A DNA stretch of 64,000 nt from Brachionus manjavacas (Eukaryota; Rotifera; Eurotatoria; Ploima; Brachionidae): assembly GCA_019054805.1 (NCBI GenBank), contig JAHQIY010000004.1, forward strand, positions 2,108,001 to 2,172,000. Reading direction: 5' to 3'. Position numbers and translations under genes: made by a program. The notes under the pieces were generated by a model that was given only the letters and a program-made list of their open reading frames with translations, was not told the origin of the DNA and made no database searches. The number at the start of each line of letters is the position of its first letter. Position 1 is the stretch's first letter. This document shows positions 32,352 to 43,139 of the stretch, in pieces.

Positions 32352-32657
32352 ATGGAACAAGAATTGTTTATTGGTAAAGTTTTCCAATCTTTTGACGATT
32401 TTCTTCAAATATTGAACGACTTTTCAAAGCAATCATTTGCAATATGGACAACTTTCAAAAGTGACGACGAAGAAGATAAGTACAAATTCGTTCATTTGAA
32501 ATGCATTTTTTTTCGTGACGAATCCAAAATAACAACTAAGTCAAAAGGAAGAAGAACAATTCAAGGCTATGTTGAACCGTGCAATTGTTTATCTGAGATT
32601 CGATTAAATTATGTTGTATCAGGGCGAAACAAACACAAATACGAAATCACAAAGTGA
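32352..32657 (+). pseudogene. MULE/FAR1-type N-terminal DNA-binding domain
   Basis: An ATG-started frame of 101 codons reads GKVFQSFDDFLQILNDFSKQ, FAIWTTFKSDDEEDKYKF, HLKCIFFRDESKI, GRRTIQGYVEPCNCLSEIRL, NYVVSGRNKHKYEITK. This layout (F-SF-DF start, a cysteine after HLK, a GR-T C-x-C block and a final KYEI) matches the N-terminal zinc-binding module of many animal MULE-related proteins. The transposase body does not follow in frame. A further remnant lies at 33120-33332 on the same strand. Confidence 0.5.
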
Positions 32658-32676
32658 AATCTTAAAATGAGTTAAA

Positions 32677-32737
32677 AGAACTTATGCTCCTAAGATAAAA
32701 AAATATTATTGAACTAATTGTAATGATTATTAATTAG
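32677..32737 (+). pseudogene. Decayed copy of the PHD-like exon's last codons
   Basis: aacttatgctcctaagataa (about 32684) and actaattgtaatgattatta align with 6267-6319 (aagcttatgctcctaagatt, gctaattgtaactctaatta). The tryptophan and last cysteines are lost. It lies directly behind the MULE-type domain, hinting that the PHD end belongs to the same transposon family. Confidence 0.55.
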
Positions 32738-33119
32738 TATTTACGTGTTAATCTCTTTTTCTCTTTTTTTTTTCTTTCATTTGTGGCTTTATAAATAAAA
32801 AAATTCAAATCCATATCCATGTGATTTTTTTCAAAAAACAATGATTTAAAAAAATTAAATAAATAGCTCAAAAAAATATTTAAACCTTAAATCCATTGCT
32901 AATAAAATTACACACTGCTAAAAATGATACTTATACTTTTCCTATTTTAAATATTCACTTATCCATCAAACATAGATAAAAACCACATTCGTGGCAAATT
33001 TATGCATATTTTTGACAAATATATTATTGAAAAAGAAAAAACTCAAGTCGAATTAAAACAAACAAAGGCTGTTAATTACACGACAACCGAGAGATCTACA
33101 ACACCATTTTTGAGAGTTT

Positions 33120-33332
33120 TATTTGGGCCATTATTGTTTAGTTTGGGCCATTTTTACGTTTGTGCGCTTAGATAAAACTCGTTTGACCAATGGTACAATA
33201 GAAAATTTTAACAGGTTTTTGAAACTCGATACTCCGAAAAACTTTTTACCTCATTCGTACATCAACAACAATGCAACAATTATTATTGGTAGTGTAGTAA
33301 ATAATATCGAAGCCTTGCTTTTACCCGAATGA
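33120..33332 (+). pseudogene. Transposase remnant (MULE-like late block)
   Basis: The frame reads VRLDKTRLTNGTIENFNRFL, KLDTPKNFLPHSYINNNATI. The TNGxIENFNRxLK pattern is similar to the E-containing block of MULE-type transposases. It is short and unlinked to other parts. Confidence in the family is low. Confidence 0.35.
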
Positions 33333-33723
33333 TGATAACGGCTCACATTAGCGTAAGAAAAATGGTACCACATTCAATAAAATTCTCAATACAAGTGTTA
33401 TCAAAAACTAGACAAGTGGAGTGTTTAAATCTTATTATCCGTATCAACATCTTTCCAAGCTTTTTTTTAAAAAAATGGTTTTAATAAAGTAATATCAAAA
33501 GCTTTTAAAAAAATATCGCTAAATTCAGTATGATTTTACAAACCATTTTTATTGAAATTAATTCTTTCCAGCTTAAAATATCATCAATTAAATGTTGAAA
33601 TTCATTCGTTACAAGTTATTTAATATATGGCTTGTATTCCTTTAAACTTGAATCTTGAATGTCTATCAAATACGGACCAATTGAATTAGCTACATGATCA
33701 GAGTTTTTACGTCCAATTGCACC

Positions 33724-35830
33724 TTAGTTTTTGGTTTTAGTCAATTTGGAAATATTAGGAACCTTATAATTTTGTTCAATATTTACACAATTAATCGCCT
33801 CAACAGCAATAATATGACAACAAGATGATTTTTCACAATAAGTACAACTTGGTTTTGGTAAAAATTTTACTTGAAAACAATTGTTTTTTTCGTCTTGAAC
33901 CAAATTAACTTTAAGAGACATGACATACTTAATTATAATATTATTTATTAGCCAGAGGGCGCGACCAATCTTTGAATTATAGCAGTTTTTAATCTCAAAA
34001 GGGACTTCTAATTCTACTTCTTCATCACAACTTCAATTATCATTAATGTCTTTTAACGTTGAGGTAGCAGTAAATGAAGAAAGTGAAACTGTTTTTGGAG
34101 ATTCTTCTAAATTCATATCTTTAAAAGCATAATCAACAACTTCTGCTGATAATGGAGATAGATCTTGTTGCGGTACAGGCAGAACATCATCATCTTCGTT
34201 GGCACTATCTTGACTAGAAGAACTACCTGTATTAGATTCAATTGTAATAATTAAAGTTTAACCCCAGTTGTAAATTTAACCTCAGCAATTTTTAAAAGTT
34301 CATCCTTGTCCATAACTAAAGATTTGATAATTTCTGATGGCTGCAAAGAATCACGAGTATTGACATATCGTATCAACAAAACAGAGTTCTTTAAACTCTG
34401 GTCTAAGTCTATAATTGCCATGATTACCGAATCAAATTTTAATTTCATTGCAATTGTATATCGAAAGCTGTTGAATACTTAATACTACTACGTCTAAAGG
34501 TAGTTCAACACGTTCGTTTATAATATTGAGTAAATTATTTAATCCTTCACTTTGATTTGTGGTTACACCAGTAAAGAAGTTGAAAATTTTTTTTTGCATA
34601 TTGGCTTGATGCTCCAAGCTGCCAATGATTCAATTTCGGGGTTAATATATGAATTATAATACTCTAAAAATTTCAAACTCCAAGGCTCAATTATATGACC
34701 AGAATTATTCGTATAACCGTTTATTTTATTTTCCAATTGTGTTTCAAATAATTGTTTTGATGGCTATAAAAAGAGCTCTCTTAGCGATTCGCAGTAAAAT
34801 CCAACATCATCTATGATCGTTTTTTTATTTGATCTAATCCAGCGCTCTGTTGACTTCCAAAAATGATTCCAACATCTAATAAGAGGAATCTGAGGAAAAT
34901 AATTTCTTATTGAATTTCGTGAAAATAAAATGCCAGTGAAATAGATGGAGCTTTTTCACTATTATCAATAACTAAAATTGGATGAATGAACAATAATACT
35001 GATACATAATATCCAGTTAGATTAAACGTTGTGTCGAACTGTAAACATACTCTATCATTTGAGTCAAAAGCAGATAAATTTTTAAAAATTTTAAAGAAAA
35101 ATTTAAAAATTTTTAATCTGGTGCTGTTACAATGAGGTTTGGAAAACCTAAAGAGATGTTCATAAGATGACAATTCGCCACTTCATCGTGGCTTAATCAT
35201 TTCTGTTTATTGACAGCCTAAATACAAATATTATTTAATTTTAATTAATAACAATATTTATTTTAATTTTGAATTGTCTTACATAACGCAAGTTTTGACA
35301 TTCTTTAGCGTTTCGAGCAGGTTTTTTTTACTTTGCTCTTTGTAAACTAAATTTGGAGCCTTTAAAGAGACTTTTTCTTTAAGTTGTCTCATAACAGAAG
35401 GAAGTGTACCCTGAAAACTAGCAACATTTTTTCTTTAGTTGGAATGAGGGCCAGAATCGGAATCAAATTCATCTTCATCGCCTGAATCATTATTAGTTCG
35501 GTAAGGCAAATAATGAATTAAAACTGGTGACTCTTTTTGATTTAGTATGTAAATATTTTTAACAAAATCGTTTCTGATAGTTCCATTTTTATCGATAAAG
35601 TGATAATAACTTTTAAGCACCAATGGTTTATCTGGAGGTAACGGTTTGCGTCCTCCTTGGTTGCGCCATTTATAACCATCAGCCACCCAATCTTTAACCT
35701 TTTTTGAATCATTTGTCCAAAAAATTATCAAGTCTTCTAACACAATTATAAATTTTATTCAGAATTGACTTTATAATATATATATAACTTATAAAAATAA
35801 TTCACCTGGCTTTGGTTCTATTAAATGATC
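33724..35830 (-). pseudogene. MULE transposase, broken into several frames
   Basis: On the minus strand, in order: a first short exon ending near 35805 (donor AG|GTGAAT); 35743-35435 with WVADGYKWRNQGGRKPLP and YYHFIDKNGTIRNDFVKNIY; 35173-34907 with CLQFDTTFNLTGYYVSVLLF, the first catalytic D block; 34617-34432 with FFTGVTTNQSEGLNNLLNI, the E block; 34448-34251; and 33921-33724 with PSCTYCEKSSCCHIIAVEAI, a SWIM-like C/H finger. This is a Mutator-lineage transposase distinct from the one at 17-18 kb. Stops lie between the blocks; some gaps may be introns. Its 5' side is taken over by the minisatellite at 35.86-36.21 kb. Confidence 0.7.
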
Positions 35831-35857
35831 ATTTTGCTTATATTGTTCTGGATATAT

Positions 35858-36212
35858 TTCCTTTCCTCTTCCTCACTTCTTCCTTTTCTCTTCCTCACTT
35901 CTTCCTTTTCTCTTCCTCACTTCTTCCTTTCCTCTTCCTCTTCCTCTTCCTTCTTTTTCCTTCTTTTTCCTTCTTTTTCCTTCTTTTTCCTTCTTTTTTC
36001 TTCTTTTTTCTTAGAGGAAAGGAAGAGGAAAGGAAGAGGAAAGGAAGAGGAAAGGAAGAGGAAAGGAAGAGGAAAGGAAGAGGAAAGGAAGAGGAAAGGA
36101 AGAGGAAAGGAAGAGGAAAGGAAGAGGAAAGGAAGAGGAAAGGAAGAGGAAAGGAAGAGGAAAGGAAGAGAAAAGGAAGAGGAAAGGAAGAGGAAAGGAA
36201 GAGGAGAGGAAA
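35858..36212. repeat. Mirrored pyrimidine/purine minisatellite, 11-bp unit
   Basis: 35858-36012 is almost pure pyrimidine (cttcctcacttcttcctttt and cctctt/cttttt repeats). 36013-36212 is almost pure purine, about 18 tandem copies of an 11-bp unit aggaaaggaag. The two halves are largely complementary in inverted order, so the whole can fold as a long hairpin or form triplex DNA. The ORFs running through both strands are by-products of the repeat. Confidence 0.93.
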
Positions 36213-36449
36213 GAAATCGATGAAGTTAGTTTTAGGATGTACTGAACCAAAAATAATCATTTTCGTTTTTTCGTGTTTAGTTTTATTCTTAGTTAATGTA
36301 AACGTTTCCAATTATTTTAAGTTATAATTGTAAATAATAAATAGCTTTTTTGCTATATTTTTTTAATTTTTATCCAAGTCTACTATGTTTAAATTTTATG
36401 AAATTGTCAACTATAGCAAAATAAATAGCTTTAAAAGTCAGAAAAACAA

Positions 36450-36665
36450 TTAAATAAAATCGGAAAGGTTTTATAAACATGTAAAACTTTTCCGCTTTTT
36501 TATTATTTCCGTTCAAAAATTCCGCACATTTTTCAAAAGTTCCTAAATCGCGGAATTTCCGCTAATTAGTCACCGATTTTGCGGAATATATTTAAAAAAA
36601 ACCCAAAAAATAGTTGCGGAATTCCGCCAAAAATTTCCGTTTTCCGCGTTTTAGGCATAACCTTT
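36450..36665. repeat. Cluster of TTCCGC/GCGGAA words
   Basis: The region carries aaacttttccgcttt, aaattccgcac, cgcggaatttccgc, ttgcggaat, ttgcggaattccgcc and ttttccgcg, in both orientations. Similar words occur at 8190-8225 and at 339-355. It resembles the subterminal repeats of a DNA transposon; no ORF is attached. Confidence 0.5.
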
Positions 36666-36949
36666 TTTGTTCCAAATTTAATTTCTCGCATAAATTTTTT
36701 CTTCTTTTTAGTAACATTTAAACAACCTCTTTTTAGCGAGTATGTTTTTTTTGGAATGGAGTCTTTCGTTAAACCGATGGTCAACTGTATACCTTTGATT
36801 ATCGACAGTGCCGATTATCATTTCAAAAATAAAATCAAAACAACCCCTAAAACATTTAAAATCCAGACCGATTCAATAAATTATTGCAACTGACATTAGT
36901 TGGATGTATCTTTTGAAGAAATTCTATCTCATGACAAATTTTAATTATA

Positions 36950-37170
36950 TTTTTGTTTATTTTTACCGAGCCAAAGCTTTTTCAGATTAAAAAATGAAAT
37001 GAATAATTTGAAAATAAAAAATTAAAAAAATTAAAATTAAGAATTGAAAGGTGCTTTATATTTAAAGAAATAATAAAGAAATCTAATTACATCCAATTAC
37101 ACAATGGGATCGGGCAATCGATATCTCTTGATTCCAAAAAAATGTTCTACTTCAGCTATTTTCCGAACGG
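36950..37170 (-). repeat. LINE 3'-terminal fragment
   Basis: The start ttttaccgagccaaagcttttt and the later acacaatgggatcgggcaat...tatctcttgattccaa align with 22500-22545 and 22741-22775 (acacaatggagttgggtatt, tatcttgcttcgaaa). This is the same truncated LINE tail as at 14.7 kb, on the same strand. Confidence 0.6.
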
Positions 37171-37531
37171 CCTTTTTCCTTCTTTTAAGTCTTCGTTTGA
37201 TTTAAAGATAGAATAAAAGTTTTTGTGTAATCAAAAAAAAATTTATGATAGATTCGGAAGCTTTTTAAATAAAAAAGTTTAAAGTCGATAATTTCTTTGA
37301 TTTAAAAATTTATTTTTATATTTTTAGGTTTTAATATTGTGATTCCATTTTTTAAGAACAAATATACGTTAATATTCATTCATTTTTAATTAAAGATTAT
37401 TCAAAAAAAATTGTCACTAATCAATGATGAATTCATGATTATTTTAGAATGTTTTACGCGCTCATTTTAAATAATATACTTGAATTAAAATTAAAAAATA
37501 GGAAAATAAATTTTTGTGCCAAATATTGAAA

Positions 37532-38635
37532 ATGAATTTTCACCTAATGACACAGGAACCTAGTTCTGTGAATATGTGGATGAATCGTCCGATGGCGATT
37601 CCTGATTGTCCTCCTGGCTTGGAATACCTGACTACACTTCATACTATCAAAGTTGAGCAGTTGGTCAGTTTAGTTGAAGCTTTTACTGGATTCGAAAGGA
37701 ACAATAAGTATGCCCTTCGCAATGCCAACAATGAACAATTTTTCTATGCTTTTGAAGGTAATTCTATCTCATTTTTTAATTTTTTTTTATCTTTTTACAA
37801 ATAGAAACCGATGCTTGCATGAGAATTTGCTGTGGAAACCAACGTGGATTCAAATTTCATGTTTTGGACAATCTTAAACAAGTACATGATTTAACTTCAC
37901 CTTAATTGTGATAAAAAATATGCTCTCTTTTAGGAAGTAATGATGATAACTAGAGAATTTAAGTGTTGTGCAGGATGTTGTTGTTGGTGTTCAAGTTGCT
38001 GCATATGCTGTGCCTTTGAAGTAAAAGTTGAGGCACCACCAGGAAATTTAATAGGCACAATCAGACAAAAGTAGAGAATTAAAATTGGATTTAAAGTTTA
38101 TTTTTTTAATTTTTAAAAGGAGTTCATTTTGGAGAGCGAGCTATGATATTCTTGACGAAACAGATAGTGTTATTTTAAAGATAAAAGGTCCATGTTGCAT
38201 TTGGGATGGAGCTTTTTATCCATTTGATAATGAATTTAAATTATTAACAGCCGATGGAACGACTCAGATTGGAAATATCACTAAAGAATATGCAGGTTTT
38301 GTTAAAGAAATGGTAACTCTCTCGGACAAATTTTCCATATCATGTAAATTATTTTTCTCACAAACAATTTAATGTTTTGACTTTTTTTTTTTAATTTTTT
38401 TTAAATTTAGTCCCAATCGATTTGTCCGTAAAGGCAAAAGGTAAATTGTTTTTTATTTTTTTATTTTGTTTAATTTTTTTCAAAAGGTACCTTGATTGGA
38501 GCTTTGCTCTTAATTGTGAGTTTTTGATAAAAATTTAATTTTTTTTTCATATTTAATTTGAATTTTATGTAGGATTTTATGTATTTTGAACAGAAAGAAA
38601 CCAACGAGAGTTTGAATCCGAGACAGATGCTTTAA
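37532..38635 (+). CDS. Phospholipid scramblase, gene 3 (seven exons)
   Basis: Exons: 37532-37757, 37805-37881, 37934-38070, 38120-38343, 38411-38440, 38487-38515, 38573-38635; 261 residues, all GT..AG with conserved phases. The core blocks are as in genes 1 and 2 (FYAFE, MRICCGNQRGF, EAPPGNLIGTI, FPIDLSVKAKG, IDFMYFE). The cysteine cluster has one extra cysteine (GCCCWCSSCCICC), but the later GACCPCD has become GAFYPFD, removing three cysteines. The C-terminus is longer (EQKETNESLNPRQML). It is clearly diverged from the other two in exons and introns, though 37674-37745 is almost identical to them. An ATG-free in-frame extension exists upstream (to about 37514), so the ATG at 37532 was taken. 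Confidence 0.9.
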
Positions 38636-39300
38636 ATTTAAAAAAAGTCTTTTTCTTTATTAGATTTGTATAATCTTTGTATTTTTTTCATTATCTTATT
38701 GATAATAAGTATTTTGCAAGAAGTCATTGGAACGGAATTGATCACGTATTCACTTGAAAGAGTCACAAATTATAGTCAAATTCACATGCTTGGCTTGGAA
38801 AAAACAAGTTTAATAATTTTATTTATATTCAAGCATTTTTTAATTTTAAAACTTACTATGGTGGCTTTTATCTGAATTTTTTTTTATTATCTAAATTTAA
38901 AAGACCATAAAATTTCAATCAATTTCAATCTGGGCTATTGAAATAATTTATATTATTTATCAAAAATAAAAATAGAAAAAACTTAATCTTTGTAAAATTT
39001 TTTTATTAGAATCAATTTAATTCGAACCTTTTTTGTCATATCGGTTCAGGTATCAGGGTTATCCATGTCGTTATTAAAGAATGTGCCATCTCAAAATGAA
39101 ATAGAATTAGAATTGCTTGATTTGTGTGGATTTTGGATTATTTTATTGAATAAAATTCTAATAAAAAGAAACTTAAATCACGACTTTTTGTAATCTAACA
39201 AACACGATGACATCTTTGCAATCCAAAAGATTACAAAGCCAGCTAGCATTCAGCAATTCTTGTTTTATTTTCTATAAAATTAATTTCTATAAAAAATTAG
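38636..39300. other. Stretch without a recognised gene
   Basis: One frame (38666-38875) is hydrophobic and A/T-driven, and another at about 39060-39190 reads SLLKNVPSQNEIELELLDLC, which looks more protein-like but belongs to no family I know. Confidence 0.3.
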
Positions 39301-39309
39301 TGATGTTGG

Positions 39310-41500
39310 TTATGGACTGCTTGGTTAACCAATATTGTAAATTTTGATTAACCAATGTCCGGTTAGCCAAAATTTGGTTAACCAAAAATCTGGTTAGCCA
39401 AAATTGGTTAACTAAAAACTATGTAAGTAAAATATTTGTAAATTTTGGTTTCGGTTTAAGTTATTCAATTAAATTCTTATTTAATAAAAAAAATAATTCA
39501 TTTAAGTAATTTATTGAAAAGGATTCTTCAAGAATTAATTTTAAAAAAAAAACTATAATAAATTGTTTAATTAATTACAAAAAAAATTAAAAAAAATTAA
39601 AAAAATTAAGAAAAAAATTATTTAATTTGAAAAATAAGAGGAAAATGTTCAATTTTATGTGCTAAGTCTATTTTAAATTAATCTAATATGACTTTATTTT
39701 CGTAAATAAACATTATCTTTTCAAAATTTTTTTTTGACAAACGATTTCTTCGGTCCCATAGTTGATAGCCTGCATGTGAGAAAAATCTCTCACTTGGAAC
39801 ACTTGTTGCTGGGATCGCTAAAACAACTGAAGCTAAACTAGATAGTATAGGAAATTGGAATTTTTTAAACCTGCAGTAATCCAACACATCGATATTATGA
39901 TTCCCTCTTTTCTAGCACTTTCAATTAGCTCATTAAATCTTTTCGATTCAAAAAGATCAATAAGAAAATTTTTAGCCTTTTTATTGTAAAATTACGTTCA
40001 TTTCGGTTTACGAACTGGAATTCTTTATAAAAAGGGTGTAGGAAAGTTGATGCTATTAAGAAATCATTTGATTCGAGATCATATATATTACAGTAGTGAT
40101 CATAAGATTGTTTTAAAGCAGCTTTTAAATATTTGCTTAACCTAATATCATCTTCCTTTACCACTAATTTTGTTTCAATTAATTTTAATCCAGGTATCAT
40201 CATACTAGTAGTCACATAAGTTTCTCCACTCATTGTTTCAGTTAACTTATTAAAAGGACCCAAACTTCTTGATTTAATAAACTTAAAGCAAGATGTCTAT
40301 ATTCTGGCAAGTGGAAAATTGCGTCAATGTAATTATGAAGTTTTAAAATACGGTTTAGCATTAAATAAGTAGAATGCCATTTTGTTGAAACATCTTGAGT
40401 GAGCATTAAAACATTTTCAGAATTTTTTTGATATTTTTCTAATAGACATTTAAGCTGGGAAGAATGATTAAATGAGGTCACTATAGATCGTGATTTTGAC
40501 ATTATTATGGACAATTGTTTAAAACTAAAATTTGGATCATTTTCATCGAGCTCATCTAATTGGCTATGTTAGAAAGAGTTACAGTTATTCAATACTTTTT
40601 TTACAATTAGCTGGAGTACATCTCCCATGCAACGGATAGGAAGACAACCAATTTCTTCTTTCATAAGTCTAGATGCTTTAACTACCGTACTATTGTTATC
40701 TGTAACAATTCCAAAAACTTTTTCCCGAATTCCATACTCATTCAAAATCTCAAACACAATTTCTTTTTTATCTTCAGCACGGTGTCTTTCAGTCAAACAT
40801 TTAAAAACCCAAAGCAAAAGATCTGAATGAAAAGTTTTCTAGATAATGTCCTGTAATGGAAAGATACGTATAATTCTGACATGATGTCCAGCTATCATTT
40901 GTTAAACTTATAAAATGAAAAGAATATTAAATGGCAAAAAAGCGAAAATAATGAAAAAGAGAAGAATCGTATCAGTTTTGATTAAATTTTCTTCTCCTAA
41001 TTTTCTTTTTTTTTGTTGGCAACAATCATGAATTGACTCTAAATGTAAGTCTAAATTTGTCTTTGACGTCGATGCTGAAAAAAACTTTTCTATTCCTATT
41101 TTTTCGCACTCAATGCATTGAAGAGCTTTAAAAACTTGATTACGATTTGTTTTTTCAGCTTGCTTAAAAAATTAGTTTGTGTTTAGGTCAAGATAATTTC
41201 CACAATTTAAACTCATTTCAAACCCTTGGTTTTCATTTGCTGTATCAGAATTTGTTAAGGAAATTACTAAATTTTGCTGGCTATGTTCACTTGCACTTGA
41301 ATACGAATCAAGAATTGTTCTTGGAGAAGATGAAGCTGATAATGTCCTGTTCATTTTTTGCCTTGTTATCTTATTTGGTTTATGATTCATTTTATTGAAA
41401 AGTAATTTCTAAAAAAAATTATTTGGAAATTTCAGAATTTTGAAGAAAGTTTGAAAGCATTGTTCAGATTTAGTAGCTTTGTTGTTTTACTCAAATAAAT
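39310..41500 (-). mobile_element. hAT DNA transposon, degenerate
   Basis: Its 3' side (39310-39430) is an array of ggttaaccaa/ggttagccaa words, as expected for hAT subterminal repeats. The transposase lies on the minus strand at 39678-41390. The far end near 41.4-41.5 kb is undefined, as no matching terminal repeat or 8-bp duplication was found. A short derivative is at 16655-16840. Confidence 0.65.
39678..41390 (-). pseudogene. hAT transposase pseudogene
   Basis: In minus-strand order: 41390-41172, a polar N-terminus (SASSSPRTILDSYSSASEH); about 41160-41000, a BED-type zinc finger (ALQCIECEKIG, NLDLHLESIHDCC); 40817-40569, the catalytic block GIVTDNNSTVVKASRLMKEE with LPIRCMGDVLQLIVKK (the usual C-x-H is altered); 40514-40242; 40263-39925; and 39887-39678, the C-terminal dimerisation region AIPATSVPSERFFSHAGYQL, WDRRNRLSKKNFEKIMF. 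hAT transposases excise the element through a DDE domain split by an inserted helical region. At least four frame breaks make this copy non-functional. Confidence 0.85.
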
Positions 41501-41935
41501 TGTTTAATTTTTTTTTGACTAGGAGGAAAAGTCCGACAGAATTATGTAGAAGACTTAACAAGTCAATTCACTATGACAAAAAATAACTCAGTACAGACTT
41601 TTTAAGCTTACGAGCAGGCTTGGAAAATAGATTTAGGATAAAAAAACAGATACAAATTAGATAGAATTGTTAATAAACAAAGGGACTGTAAAAAAATTCA
41701 ATGATAATAATAAAAAATAAAGCTGCGACAAGCGAGCTTGCGGAGGCAACCTACTAAGAGGTTGTGCATTGCGCTATATAAGGAGGATCACAAAAATACA
41801 AGAACTTTACTTTTAGAGTTTTTAGAGTTAACAGACATTATTTACAGTATAAGGTAAGAAAGAGCTTAGAAGGAACTGAAAGGGGTTTATAAAAGTTATT
41901 TTTCGATCAAATTAAATTAAAATTAAAATTGTTAT
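41501..41935. other. Stretch without a gene; small stem-loops near 41.73-41.79 kb
   Basis: Bases 41720-41790 are GC-richer (ctgcgacaagcgagcttgcg, aggcaacctactaagaggtt) and contain a caacct..aggttg stem with a 6-nt loop. There are no tRNA or snRNA boxes that I recognise. Confidence 0.3.
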
Positions 41936-41939
41936 GGGT

Positions 41940-43015
41940 AAAAAACTGGGTTACCGGTCACGAAGGTATCGTAGCGATTCTTGATTTGATGACTGAGTCG
42001 GAGTCTGTGACCTCGGTGGGCAGAGCATTCTACTAATTAACAATCCTGTTTGTAAAGAAATTGGCCCTCTGCATATTTGGTTGAGACCTGACCGAACAGT
42101 CTCTTCTTTTACCCCCTGATTCCTCTGGCCGGCCGGGACTCAGAGAGTGAGCTGCTTTGGATCTGTGGGTTCACCCAATTAACTTCCTTGATGCCGTTTA
42201 AAAGTTCTAACTGTTAGATCATATCGCCCCGTGCACTGCGCTCGTGAAGGGTTGTCAGGTTGAGAAAGGGGTCCTCATAAGTCCAGTTACTAATTTTCCG
42301 AACTAGCTTGGCGGCGTATTCCATTCGAGGCCTTAGGAAAGCACAATAGAGATTTCTGAATGTGCCGATGGTCCAGTGTCTGAAGATTCGTTTTAGCTGA
42401 CTGAGGATACTCGTTGCTCTGTTGGCTTGTGTTCGAATGTGGTAAGTGAACTTCAGATTACTAGAAAAAGTTACACCGAGATCTTTCTCGGTGTTGACAA
42501 AGGGTAGTGCACTCCTGGAGTCAATATCCCCCATCAGTTGCTCAAACTCTGCGAAGTGGCTGTAGCTGGACCTTCTGAACTCCATCACCCTGCACTTGTC
42601 CACATTAAAAAACATGCGCCACTTATTCGACCACTCGGAGAGAGCATCAAGGTCTTGCTGAAGTAGGACGAGGTCGCTGTTGTCGCGAATCATTGCGATA
42701 AGCTTGCTATCGTCGACACAAAGCTTGACAAAATGACTGAATACATGAATACATGAATACACGAATACATGGACCGCGGGAATGTCGTCAATGAAGATGA
42801 TAAACAGAAGGGGTCCGAGATCACTACCTAGAGGAACTACACTTGAAACATTCACCCGATCCCCTTAGTGAGACTCGCTGCCGCCAATCGGAAAGGAAAT
42901 CACTAACCCAATCTACAACTCGGGGGCATAATCCACAGGTGACTAATTTGGCTTGGGGAACTTTGACAGACTCTGTCGAAGGCCTTCGCAAAGTCGAGAA
43001 AGACAACTAAAACAT
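41940..43015 (-). pseudogene. GC-richer LINE reverse transcriptase, 5'-truncated
   Basis: Minus-strand frames: 43006-42824 with SFSTLRRPSTESV (other frame: VLVVFLDFAKAFDRVC, RT box A), VDWVSDFLSDWRQRVSLRGS; then 42855-42214 with PLGSDLGPLLFIIFIDDIP, LCVDDSKLIAMI (DD box), WSNKWRMFFNVDKCRVMEF, EKDLGVTFSSNLKFTYHIRT, LKRIFRHWTIGTFRNLYCAF, TLHERSARGDMI. It is a CR1-like RT from the palm to the C-terminal region. Further C-terminal residues and 3' sequence run to about 41940. Frame breaks are present, and there is a 7-bp-step repeat (acatgaatacatgaatacac) at about 42740. The G+C is visibly higher than anything around it. Confidence 0.8.
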
Positions 43016-43139
43016 ATGAAACTAAAATAATTGTTAATAATCATAAAATAAATTACATGGTTTACGTAAAATTAAGAAAAAATATTAAAAGATGTAATTT
43101 TTTTAAAATTTTGTTATAATTTTGTGGAAAAACTAATAG

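Noticed and set aside
35812..36327. Long ORFs on both strands rich in (R/K/E/G) or (S/F/P/L)
   Set aside because: All follow from the 11-bp purine minisatellite being free of stops; no protein feature remains outside the repeat.
36566..36893. ORFs on both strands near the GCGGAA cluster
   Set aside because: They run through repeat words in both directions; no family resemblance.
38666..38875. Hydrophobic ORF downstream of scramblase gene 3
   Set aside because: I/L/F-rich content expected from A/T-rich DNA; no conserved motif or gene context.
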